Of a stretch of DNA of 20,574 bases, positions 1 through 7,415 are shown in pieces. A program made the position numbers and the translations under genes. The stretch lies in the NCBI GenBank assembly GCA_964586285.1, contig CAZPHU010000070.1, positions 1 through 20,574 of the forward strand. Direction: 5' to 3'. The DNA is from CAZPHU01 sp964586285 (GTDB lineage Bacteria > Fibrobacterota > Chitinivibrionia > Chitinivibrionales > CAYFVL01). The notes below the pieces were generated by a model. That model was not told where the DNA came from. It searched no databases and saw only the letters and a program-made list of their open reading frames with translations. How positions within the stretch are numbered: position 1 is the first letter of the stretch; every line of letters begins with the position of its first letter.

Positions 1-276
1 AACGAGGCCGGTCTTTGGGTTTAAGGTCAGGGTTATGGGTTTGAAGAAAAAAGCTAAGAGTAATGAAAATACTCCAATAAGATTTATAATCACGGTAAAT
101 AATGCAGAGCTATGGTCAGTTGGACTTTTTTGTAGAGAGTTGTATAGATCAAGAAAAATCATTAAGATACCGCCAATTACAAAAACAATTCCAAGCGTTA
201 AAAATGTATACCGCAAAGATTCTGAGTGTTTTATTACAACAGAACCGTGTGTTTCTTTGAAATAGCATTTTGTCAT
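1..276 (-). CDS. Partial two-TM membrane protein, candidate immunity protein
   Basis: I found this frame by translating the minus strand; it is open for 92 codons from an ATG at 276 to the window edge, so the C-terminus is missing. A GAAAGG Shine-Dalgarno lies 6 nt before the ATG. The start is MTKCYFKETHGS. Two hydrophobic segments follow, at about residues 24-43 (LTLGIVFVIGGILMIFL) and 58-79 (ALFTVIINLIGVFSLLLAFF), then a polar stretch (KPITLTLNPKTG). It begins 10 nt after the stop of the pore-forming-like gene and is on the same strand. Small inner-membrane proteins directly downstream of pore-forming effectors are often their immunity proteins (TsiV2 for VasX is the known case). The immunity role is inferred from position and topology only; no family was recognised. 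Confidence 0.7.
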   Translation of the reverse strand, partial: MTKCYFKETHGSVVIKHSESLRYTFLTLGIVFVIGGILMIFLDLYNSLQKSPTDHSSALFTVIINLIGVFSLLLAFFFKPITLTLNPKTGLV

Positions 277-286
277 TAGCAGCCTT

Positions 287-1513
287 TCAGTATACAATAG
301 CATCTATTTTTTCGAGTGCTCTACCGCGTCTCGGTAGAACGACTTCACCATTTCCGAACAAATCAACATATATCCGGGCATATGCTTTTTTCCGCACTTT
401 GAGCTTAGATTTGTGAGGTACTGTACATACGATATCAATATTTTCACCCGTCGCTATTTCAACCGAATATTTAGGGCTAATTAATTTCTCGTCAACAAGA
501 AGATTTTGGCATATTGTTTCTTCGCCATCATTGCCAATCACTTTCATTTCTTCTATTATGATCTTTGTGTCATGTCTGAAAAACGGACTAGTTACACGTA
601 TTCCACCGCGATTATGCAATCGGTCATGCCATACCTCACATTTGAAGGAATAAATGAGGCTGTTCAGGATATCAACCTTTTCAGTCAAAGTAGTTAAGCT
701 GGAAAAATTCCACTCATGTTTATTACCCCATGGGGAGTACTTCATCCACTGTTCTATTTCATGATCATCGGTGAATATGTATGCAATCTCTCCTGCGGCA
801 TAAATTGTTGCCCCGCTGAGTAGAAGTACTGCGCCAGCTGTACTACCTACCCCGCTTGCAGATAAACCGGCTCCCCAAGACAGCAGAGTCGGTATAATAG
901 CGGCACCAGTACTCGCAGCAGCCTGTATGGCACCAATGCAGGCAGCCTTTAAAACAAACGCAGAACCAATAGTAATAGTAGCGGCTCCGGTTAGCGAAGC
1001 TACTTGGGACAAAGCTGCATCATAATCACCTTCTGAAATTTCATCCTGTATGGATTTAGCCTCAAGGAATGTGTCAATAGAGTATGAAATAACATTAAAA
1101 GCTGCGATGGGAGTCTTACCAACTTTAGGCAAAGTCTCCAAAATAGCTGTTGTAAGACCTAAAAATGCGCCAAATATGGCCACTTTTTCCAACAACGAAA
1201 ACTTACTATCATCTTTTATAGCTTGCTGAAATGCAACTATACAGTTTATGCTCTCCGCAGCAATAACTAAAGAATCAAGAGCTTTGGAGTCCGCCACCTT
1301 CCCCAGCTTCTCCCATGCCGGCTGTGCTTCGGATATTCTAATCTTGTTCACAACCGTTTTCTGCTCGATTTCGAGAAGGCTGGTGAAGTAGACAGCTTTG
1401 TCGGGTTTTACTCTGCTGGGGAAAATTTCCAGCTTGATTCCCTTGAACCATACGTCAAGTATTCCCTCGAAAGTTTTCATTGTTGTTTGGATATCAACCT
1501 CTCTTATCGCCAC
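287..1513 (-). CDS. VasX/colicin-like pore-forming effector, C-terminal part (probably frameshifted from the LysM ORF)
   Basis: 408 codons from a nominal GTG. Hydrophobic, Gly/Ala-rich helices lie at about residues 108-128, 168-190, 192-212 and 222-247. They are followed by TDDHEIEQWMKYSPWG, a 'DD.xE.W......WG' signature I associate with VasX-type T6SS effectors, and then a beta-rich C-terminus. The likely role is membrane permeabilisation of a target cell after delivery. The GTG start is doubtful: GGAGG abuts it with no usable spacing. Upstream in the same frame the translation remains protein-like (DPTSWINKYLLNADAFQG, then VAELITALSEVAIREVD) back to a TGA at 1651-1649, with no ATG. I therefore think this is the C-terminal portion of the LysM protein, detached by an indel. 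The stretch is visibly more AT-rich than the genes upstream of it. Function rests on family resemblance from memory. Confidence 0.72.
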   Translation of the reverse strand: MAIREVDIQTTMKTFEGILDVWFKGIKLEIFPSRVKPDKAVYFTSLLEIEQKTVVNKIRISEAQPAWEKLGKVADSKALDSLVIAAESINCIVAFQQAIKDDSKFSLLEKVAIFGAFLGLTTAILETLPKVGKTPIAAFNVISYSIDTFLEAKSIQDEISEGDYDAALSQVASLTGAATITIGSAFVLKAACIGAIQAAASTGAAIIPTLLSWGAGLSASGVGSTAGAVLLLSGATIYAAGEIAYIFTDDHEIEQWMKYSPWGNKHEWNFSSLTTLTEKVDILNSLIYSFKCEVWHDRLHNRGGIRVTSPFFRHDTKIIIEEMKVIGNDGEETICQNLLVDEKLISPKYSVEIATGENIDIVCTVPHKSKLKVRKKAYARIYVDLFGNGEVVLPRRGRALEKIDAIVY

Positions 1514-2807
1514 CTCCGAAAGCGCAGTTATTAGTTCGGCTACAGCAAGCGTAGTCCTTCGTACACCCTGAAAGGCATCGGCGTTGAGGAGGTATTTGTT
1601 TATCCAGGAAGTCGGGTCTTTCCATTTGCGGTGAATATATCGACGGGGTCAGGCTGCTCTCACGAAAACGGGAGAGAAGATTACCGTATTCTTCTTGTAT
1701 CATCTCCCACGGCTCAACAGCAGCCGGATCCCAGGAATAATCGATGAGCATCTCCTCGAAAAAACCATTCTCATCATCCATCCACGTGACCAGAAAGTGC
1801 CCGGCCTCCTCGGCTTTTTGACGCAGGCGAAGTTCGCAATTTTCTTCATCGCGGATGTAATCCTCCAGCAATCGGCCCTCTTTTGCGAGCGCCGAACGGT
1901 AGCGATCAGCGTGAGGATGTTTGCTCTTTATAAGATCAAGTATCAGTCCCGCCGCATATTTCTTCAATCGCCGAGCCTTCATTTGCTCATCGGATACCCC
2001 CGTCGGTTGCATGTCGAAGCGCACTTGAAAGTAATCATCTAGCGCGGTGCGAAACTTCTCGGCACGGCGGCGCGCTTCACCAAGGTGATTCGGCAGGATT
2101 ATATACTTTTCTCCGGCATCTTCAATCTTGTGCGGTGCCTCGGTTTTGTCGTCTATATTGACGCAACGTTTCTCAGGATTTTTTAGTATACCATTATTCT
2201 CATCGAAAATACGTCCTCTCGAGAGGCGTATCTCAGAAATCGCCGCATAGTATTTGTAAGGGTTTTTATTCTTATCGGTCGCGGGAAGGAAAATAACATC
2301 ATCGAACACTTCTGAAGTCGGTCGGCTTTCGTAGTTACTTTCGGTTAACTCGAACGTGGCGAATTTTCCTTCATCATCGGTACGAATTTCCCACACGTCC
2401 CTGAACTTTTTGCCGTCCGAAGAACCGAAGACATAAATCCAGCGTCCCTTAGCCGGCATCGGATTCCACCATGTCCTGTGACCCTCCACCTCTACGGTTC
2501 CCGCCATTTCTTTGAAAATAACCGAGCGGTAAACTGTCGGCCTGTTTGAATTCTTCGCCAGTTTCAGGACTGTAATTTCTCTATCGCCGTCAACAACGGT
2601 TTCCGTTGACCCAAGGTCATATAAATCGGGAATCATAAGTTTTTGCCCCGCTTCGATAAGAGTGGAATCGTCAATATCCGCGGGATCATTTATTTCTATA
2701 TTATTGTAAGGTCCAAGCAGGCGGGCGAATTTTCGATCGCCAAAATATATAGCGGCTATTCCTCCGAGCGTATCGCCGGAGGATACAATGTGTTCAACTT
2801 CATCCAT
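1494..2807 (-). CDS. LysM-domain effector/adaptor, N-terminal part of a probable frameshifted effector
   Basis: 437 codons from an ATG at 2807 with an AGGAG site 8 nt upstream. Residues 4-60 are a LysM domain (HIVSSGDTLGGIAAIYFGD ... AGQKLMIP), which usually binds peptidoglycan or sits in contractile-injection baseplates and cargo. No signal peptide is visible, which fits secretion by an injection machine rather than Sec. The middle is beta-rich (about 70-200) and then charged and helical (about 240-390). The last ~50 residues turn Cys/Arg-rich (RRCLSGCTKDYACC) and look like out-of-frame translation, because another frame there reads as better protein. It overlaps the 256-aa upstream gene by 8 nt and the downstream ORF by 20 nt. 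Restoring the frame near 1645-1648 would give a protein of about 839 aa. That product would have a LysM domain, a middle region and pore-forming helices. Confidence 0.75.
   Translation of the reverse strand: MDEVEHIVSSGDTLGGIAAIYFGDRKFARLLGPYNNIEINDPADIDDSTLIEAGQKLMIPDLYDLGSTETVVDGDREITVLKLAKNSNRPTVYRSVIFKEMAGTVEVEGHRTWWNPMPAKGRWIYVFGSSDGKKFRDVWEIRTDDEGKFATFELTESNYESRPTSEVFDDVIFLPATDKNKNPYKYYAAISEIRLSRGRIFDENNGILKNPEKRCVNIDDKTEAPHKIEDAGEKYIILPNHLGEARRRAEKFRTALDDYFQVRFDMQPTGVSDEQMKARRLKKYAAGLILDLIKSKHPHADRYRSALAKEGRLLEDYIRDEENCELRLRQKAEEAGHFLVTWMDDENGFFEEMLIDYSWDPAAVEPWEMIQEEYGNLLSRFRESSLTPSIYSPQMERPDFLDKQIPPQRRCLSGCTKDYACCSRTNNCAFGGGDKRG
1600..1651 (-). other. Probable frameshift junction joining the two effector ORFs
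   Basis: On the minus strand the LysM frame reads ...RESSLT (Thr codon at 1649-1647) and then enters implausible sequence. The frame of the downstream ORF is one nucleotide later and is open from just after the TGA at 1651-1649. The only short homopolymer at the boundary is CCCC (minus strand, 1648-1645). Dropping one C gives ...SSLTRRYIHRKWKDPTSW..., which continues straight into the pore-former. This would be a one-base insertion, or equivalently a two-base deletion, either real or an assembly error. It does not resemble a classical programmed +1 site. Confidence 0.6.
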
Positions 2808-3570
2808 TACTCAGCTCCTGAATGGTTTTGCGCTCGAACAGAGGGTATGTTTTTTCCCCTCCCCCGGGGTTTACCTCGAGAGTGTAGGTTAAATCGCCAG
2901 GCAGATCGGTAAACTCCAGATCAAGCGTTTCATTGCCGGCGATTCTGTCGTCTTTGACGGTTAAGACTTTGCTGTAAGATGCTTTTTCATCGGTACTGAA
3001 AAGTCGAAATACATCATCCTGAGATTTGGGGTCATCGGGATTGATATCAATCGAGATCCGTAGTACCTTTTTATTTGAAACCGGCATTTTCAGCACCGGA
3101 GAATCGATAGTGTTTTGTCCCCGCGTGTGAAATATACCCTTCACGATATACTCCGCCTTTGTGGATTTATCATTATACCAAGCCTTGTGGTGCTCCTGGT
3201 TGGCAAACCACAGTTTACCGATTTTCATCCTTGCGATACCGGTATCTTTATTCAGCCACCCCTCGATCTCGTAATTGAGATCTTCCTCTACTCCATCATA
3301 TATGCAAAAAAGTCGTCCCTTAATGCGTGCTCGGATTGTCTTTTTGAGATACTCGCCTTTGACTTCAACAAAGCAGCTGTCATAATGATCGAACCCTTTG
3401 GGTCCGGATACCCACCCGGCACTGATCAGACGGACCTCCGGTTCCCACTTTTCTTCCACCGGCGCATCATCGTAATCATCTACGCCGGTGATTCTCTTTT
3501 TGTGCTTCTCGGGCCCTTTCTTTTTTCCCTCAAAAAAGCCCGCCGAATTGATATCGTGGAAGTTTCCCAT
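2800..3570 (-). CDS. Hypothetical beta-rich protein, first gene of the effector operon
   Basis: 256 codons from an ATG at 3570, with AAGG about 7 nt upstream. No signal peptide or membrane segment. The N-terminal ~45 residues are charged and likely disordered (EGKKKGPEKHKKR). The rest alternates beta-like strands (RLISAGWVSGPKG, VEVKGEYL, RARIKGRLF). The C-terminus (EFTDLPGDLTYTLEVNPGG, ending PLFERKTIQEL) resembles a phrase I recall from LysM/Ig-like proteins next to type VI effectors. Its stop overlaps the LysM ATG by 8 nt (ATGGATGA), indicating translational coupling and probably a joint role as adaptor, chaperone or structural carrier for the effector. No catalytic motif was seen, and the family is not firmly recognised. 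Confidence 0.72.
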   Translation of the reverse strand: MGNFHDINSAGFFEGKKKGPEKHKKRITGVDDYDDAPVEEKWEPEVRLISAGWVSGPKGFDHYDSCFVEVKGEYLKKTIRARIKGRLFCIYDGVEEDLNYEIEGWLNKDTGIARMKIGKLWFANQEHHKAWYNDKSTKAEYIVKGIFHTRGQNTIDSPVLKMPVSNKKVLRISIDINPDDPKSQDDVFRLFSTDEKASYSKVLTVKDDRIAGNETLDLEFTDLPGDLTYTLEVNPGGGEKTYPLFERKTIQELSNG

Positions 3571-3920
3571 AAATAACCTTAACGTAAACTAAAAGTCATC
3601 GTTTTTAATGATAATTTGGATGGAGTCGGCAATAGACGGCTTTAGTGATAACTTAATTAACAGTCATGGCCTAAAAGCCCTCCATGCAATAAATTATTTC
3701 ATGACCAACATAAATTATGTGATGACCGTCACAAACGGCAAAGAATGTGGCTATATTAGTTTTGACCGTCAGGCGCTCCATTCCAGGAGCGGCTGACGCT
3801 TTATGCCTATGGAGTCAGGGATAGTAATTAGCACAGAAGGACTAGGAAAACAACTACGGGATTTTCGCCATTATAATTAGGTGCCCAGCATGCGAATTAG
3901 ATCGGTCAGCCTGATATCCC
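3571..3920. other. Intergenic region with a strong stem-loop
   Basis: No convincing gene. It lies between the divergent effector operon and the first inverted-repeat element, so it should hold the effector operon promoter. The 62-codon plus-strand ORF at 3608-3796 has no family resemblance and no good ribosome site. The clearest structure is a hairpin at 3767-3798: a 13-nt arm, 6-nt loop and 13-nt arm with one mismatch. From about 3858 the sequence (gggatttt, then attaggtgcccagcat) matches the left flanks of the other two repeat copies. Confidence 0.6.
3767..3798. repeat. Inverted repeat / stem-loop
   Basis: Arm 3767-3779 (CGTCAGGCGCTCC), loop 3780-3785, arm 3786-3798 (GGAGCGGCTGACG); 12 of 13 positions pair. 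There is no T tract on either side, so it is not a typical intrinsic terminator. Role unknown; it could be a REP-like element. Confidence 0.75.
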
Positions 3921-4123
3921 GGCCCCCTGGCCCCCTAAAGGGGAGACGATTTTAAGCTAGGCTGTTGCTTATTTTGCAGGGCTTATCGGTGTTCCAAATT
4001 TCCCGGCCTGCTCTCAGCCTGCCGGGCGAAATCGACAATCTGCACCGCATAAATACACGCTACCTCTCAACCATCCACCAAACCCATCGGAAACGGGTCT
4101 CCCCTTTAGGGGGACAGGGGGCC
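3921..4123. repeat. About 200-bp inverted-repeat element, copy 1
   Basis: The element starts with GGCCCCCTGGCCCCCTAAAG, continues to ggggagac, and ends with the inverted equivalent gtctccccTTTAGGGGGACAGGGGGCC. The ends are about 27 nt, with one difference from a perfect inverted repeat. The interior carries a second small hairpin (cccggc...gccggg, about 4001-4026). It is the same element as at 7416-7680 and 7871-8068. It has MITE-like architecture, with no coding capacity and no transposase nearby. The longer open frame through it (from 3965) is an upstream extension of the lipoprotein frame and is not a real start. Confidence 0.85.
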
Positions 4124-4402
4124 GTTAAGACGCGGATCGAGCGTGACATTTCCGGCTTCAGCAAAATCCCTTCAAAAAAACATAGGACGTCTGTTGTCTT
4201 TCTTAACTCCTGGCCCTTCTGTCCTATATCCTATTCCATCCCGTCCCCGATCGCACCTATCAAACAAAACAGTTGCTTCTTCAGACACCGCCATCTTATT
4301 TTATATGCCGAGTGTAATTTCAACCTGTCTTATGAATCAGCGAAACGGTCTCAGATATCTGTTTCGATCAAACTTCTACCAGATTATAAATTCGGGTCAC
4401 TT

Positions 4403-5695
4403 ATGAACAAACACACACTCATTACTATTCTTACCGCTTTTTTGGGCGTCTTCTACTTTTGTACCGAACCGCTCAATCCGCTAAGTATCGATTCAAACAC
4501 CGGAATTGCTCCAGCGGACTTATCCGAATCGGTCTTTGTCATAGGAGATACGGTTCCCTTTACGATTGCCCTGCGATTACCACATTTTATCGACCATATC
4601 GAATTTTCCCTGAATGAAATCGACTCAACCATACAGTGCAGCTACAGTGAGCGTTATGCGGACACCCTCAGATTTCAAAGAGTCTTTGAAGTACCCGATA
4701 CAATTAGTATCTCCTACAAGGCGGTTTTCACCAACGGACGTACATTAACTGAAGTCGACACGCTTGTTATCAGAGGTTTTCCCGCCCAAGTAGAGAAGCA
4801 ACAAACGCGAGTTTATTATCTGAGCGATAATGCATCATGCACCCTCTCCGTAAATGCATCCGGTTCCCAACCTTTAAATTACCAGTGGTATAAGAATTCG
4901 GAAAAACTCGACGGAAAAACAGGGTATACATATATAATTCCCTCGTTTCTCGAATCGGATACGGGAATATATACGTGTAAGGTCACTAATCCGTGGGGAG
5001 AGGATGAGTCAACACCCGCGGTAATCGTTTACCGTCAACTGTCGGGCAAAACCACTTACTGGAATTTCACAACTTTCACCGACAGTCTGCATGAGGGCGA
5101 AACTCTTCTAATAAGTCTTGAAAAACTCTTTACCACCGATGGTGTGGCACCGGTGGAGATGGAGCGCCTTGCACTGGAAGACAAGTGTGAATTCAGGGGT
5201 GACTCCTTGTTTGTATTCCACGCGGGTACTCGTGATTCGGGAAGTTACGTTATTCCGGCATCGGTTATATCGGGTACAAGCGGCGACACGGCATCATTTA
5301 TCATAAATGTCAAACCGACCTGGTGCACAATAACAACCAAAAGCGATTCAGGCTACTTAACCATGGACCCCGAACATGATAAGTATCGATGGGGTGATAC
5401 GGTATTTCTTGAGGCAGTTGCATACGAAGGATACACCTTTTTCGAATGGGATGGTGATCTTAGCGGAAACAACGCACGCCAAAAGGTTGTTGTTACCCGG
5501 GATCTTTCGGTTACCGCCAGGTTCTGGCCCGAAACACACGCGGTCTGTAATACGGTGGATGACGGAAGGTTGAATCGGATTATCCGCGAGTCATCACCTG
5601 CCGAAATGCGGCCCACTCTTCTTTGTCCCAAGCCGGGGTTTTACGATGAAGGCAGCATACGGATTCACGGCAAAGTACGATTTATTATTCAGTAA
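4403..5695 (+). CDS. Surface lipoprotein with Ig-like and InlB-type repeat domains
   Basis: The open frame extends back to 3965, but I place the start at the ATG at 4403. There it gives a lipoprotein signal, MNKHTLITILTAFLGVFYFC, with the lipobox Cys at residue 20, whereas the upstream extension runs through the repeat element. No strong Shine-Dalgarno is visible. The mature part is about 410 residues. It has a beta-sandwich segment (about 45-125), an I-set-like Ig domain (about 127-211) with the motifs YQWYKN and DTGIYTCKV, another sandwich, and a divergent InlB B-repeat-like domain (about 308-377; GDTVFLEAVAYEGYTFFEWD, then VTARFWPE). It is probably an outer-membrane or periplasm-anchored adhesion or structural protein. 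The next gene begins 33 nt downstream on the same strand, suggesting an operon. Confidence 0.82.
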   Translation: MNKHTLITILTAFLGVFYFCTEPLNPLSIDSNTGIAPADLSESVFVIGDTVPFTIALRLPHFIDHIEFSLNEIDSTIQCSYSERYADTLRFQRVFEVPDTISISYKAVFTNGRTLTEVDTLVIRGFPAQVEKQQTRVYYLSDNASCTLSVNASGSQPLNYQWYKNSEKLDGKTGYTYIIPSFLESDTGIYTCKVTNPWGEDESTPAVIVYRQLSGKTTYWNFTTFTDSLHEGETLLISLEKLFTTDGVAPVEMERLALEDKCEFRGDSLFVFHAGTRDSGSYVIPASVISGTSGDTASFIINVKPTWCTITTKSDSGYLTMDPEHDKYRWGDTVFLEAVAYEGYTFFEWDGDLSGNNARQKVVVTRDLSVTARFWPETHAVCNTVDDGRLNRIIRESSPAEMRPTLLCPKPGFYDEGSIRIHGKVRFIIQ

Positions 5696-5728
5696 TGAAG
5701 CCTTGAAAGAATTACAAGGAGTACACAT

Positions 5729-7339
5729 ATGAACAGAACGATGTCAATATCTTGTGCGATAGTTTTAGCGGCCATGATGATTGAAGCCTATGCTCAGAGC
5801 GGTTCGGCGATAGAGTTCTATGACACCACTGGTACCGAATCCACTTCCAAAATCGGCTGGAGCGGCAATGCTGATGAGGGGCATTTTTATATAGAAACAC
5901 CCGACGACAATAGTGGAATTACGATTAAAAACGGTAATCTGAATGTAGACGGAGCGGTTAAGGCCTCTTCTTTTGTGGGCGACGGAAGCGGCTTGACTAA
6001 CCTGCCGGGTGGATCGGGTGCGCAGGGTAAAGAAATCAAACACGCTTATATTGCCTCCGACTCCCTGTATATAGTAATGAGTGACGATGACACGCTGAAT
6101 GTCGGCGAAGTCGCTGGAAAGCAAGGGGATACGGGTGACAAAGGAGACAAAGGCGATGCCGGTCCGGCAGGAATTACATGGAGAGGCAACTGGGAATCGG
6201 GGGAGTATGAGGCCCGTGATGCGGTTTATCACAACGGAAGTTCTTATATCGCCACCGGTGCCGCGAGCGGCGAACCGGGCATAGATACTGCATGGGCGAT
6301 TCTGGCCCTGAAGGGCGAAAAAGGAGATCCGGGATCATCAAGCGGCGCCGGCGGTGACGGAGTGGGAATCGAAAACGCCGTAGTTCGATCAGATTCTCTT
6401 ATACTTGCACTGACCAATAAGGATACCGTTAACGCAGGATACGTTAAGGGTGATAAGGGAGTCGGTATAGAAAACGCGCAGATTAATTCCGACGGAGATT
6501 TGATTATTAGTCTTACCGACGGCACTCAGGAAAGCGCAGGTGGTGTAGTCGGCACGGACGGCGTAAGCATAGATACGGTTACGATCGATAATAGCGGAAT
6601 TCTTACAGTTACACTGAGCAGCGGTGAGCAGATAGATGTCGGGCCTGTTAAGGGCCGTGACGGCACAAGCGTAGAGAGTGCTTCGGTAAATTCGGAGGGC
6701 GAGCTGGTCATAAAGTTAAATAACGACTCGGAGATAAACGCCGGTGTGGTCAAGGGACCAAAAGGTGATGCCGGATCTACAGGCCCAGTGGGGCCGAGTA
6801 ATGGGTGGGTCGAAGATGGTACGACGGTGTCATCTAAGGCAAGTGTGGGTAGAATAAAGGTTTCTGGAGCTTTAGAGGTTGTAAATAGCATAAATGATTC
6901 CATTGTATTAGATTCCGGAATAGTTAAAGCTAAAGCGGTTTGGACTAATTTTTTGGCTTATAATTATGCAATTATAGGAGATTCACCTTATACCCAGATA
7001 AACGGTGAGCGTATCCAAACAAGAAAAATAATGGCTGATTCTGTAATCTGTAACCGAGTCTTTGCAAATGGGTCTGATCTTACCCCACCCGATTATGTTT
7101 TCGAGCAGGACTACAATCTGAAGCCGTTGGATCAGGTCGAATCCTTCATTAAGGAACATAAGCATCTCCCCGAGATTCCAAGCGCCAGAGAAATCAACGA
7201 AAAAGGTCTGGATGTAGTGAAGATGAACCTCGATCTCCTGAAAAAAGTGGAAGAGCTGACGCTTTATATCCTTGAGCAGGAAAAGAAAATAACTGGTTTA
7301 CGCAAGGAAGTAGACGTACTGAAAACTAAGACGGAATAG
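5729..7339 (+). CDS. Secreted collagen-like, tail-fibre-like surface protein
   Basis: 536 codons with AGGAG 8 nt before the ATG. The signal peptide (about 1-22) ends AYA. The DGSGLTNL motif (85-92) is common in phage-like and surface fibres. Short Gly-X-Y collagen tracts occur at about 132-149, 196-203 and 343-357. Residues 151-200 resemble a CBM5/12-type chitin-binding fold (WRGNW...Y..RDAVYHNGSSYIA). Five copies of a ~32-residue beta repeat (about 101-130, 209-241, 243-273, 275-308, 310-344) follow the pattern 'G..I..A.I.SDG.L...L.DG....G.V.G', as in tail-fibre stalks. The C-terminus (455-535: DYVFEQDYNLKPLDQVESF, HKHLPEIPSA, then a coiled coil) matches the trimerisation/chaperone-like tail of Bacteroidetes-type fibre proteins. 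It is probably a trimeric adhesive fibre working with the upstream lipoprotein. Residues 360-450 are encoded by visibly AT-richer DNA. Confidence 0.85.
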   Translation: MNRTMSISCAIVLAAMMIEAYAQSGSAIEFYDTTGTESTSKIGWSGNADEGHFYIETPDDNSGITIKNGNLNVDGAVKASSFVGDGSGLTNLPGGSGAQGKEIKHAYIASDSLYIVMSDDDTLNVGEVAGKQGDTGDKGDKGDAGPAGITWRGNWESGEYEARDAVYHNGSSYIATGAASGEPGIDTAWAILALKGEKGDPGSSSGAGGDGVGIENAVVRSDSLILALTNKDTVNAGYVKGDKGVGIENAQINSDGDLIISLTDGTQESAGGVVGTDGVSIDTVTIDNSGILTVTLSSGEQIDVGPVKGRDGTSVESASVNSEGELVIKLNNDSEINAGVVKGPKGDAGSTGPVGPSNGWVEDGTTVSSKASVGRIKVSGALEVVNSINDSIVLDSGIVKAKAVWTNFLAYNYAIIGDSPYTQINGERIQTRKIMADSVICNRVFANGSDLTPPDYVFEQDYNLKPLDQVESFIKEHKHLPEIPSAREINEKGLDVVKMNLDLLKKVEELTLYILEQEKKITGLRKEVDVLKTKTE

Positions 7340-7415
7340 GAAAGGCAGTAAAGGTTCTTGTGCTATTTGAATCAGGTGCCCAACATGCGAATTAGTTCGG
7401 TCACCTTGACTTCGC

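Noticed and set aside
35..265. 76-codon plus-strand ORF
   Set aside because: The opposite strand has an open frame with a ribosome site and two clear TM helices reaching the window edge. The plus ORF has no such support.
1494..1640. Cys-rich C-terminal tail of the LysM protein as a metal-binding or disulphide domain
   Set aside because: Another frame over the same bases reads as better protein and joins the next ORF, so the Cys-rich text is probably out-of-frame translation.
1600..1651. Programmed ribosomal frameshift
   Set aside because: CCCC in ACC-CCG is not a recognised +1 slippery context and no stimulatory element was seen; an indel is simpler.
3965..4402. N-terminal extension of the lipoprotein
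   Set aside because: It runs through the repeat element and would bury the lipoprotein signal peptide that starts at 4403.
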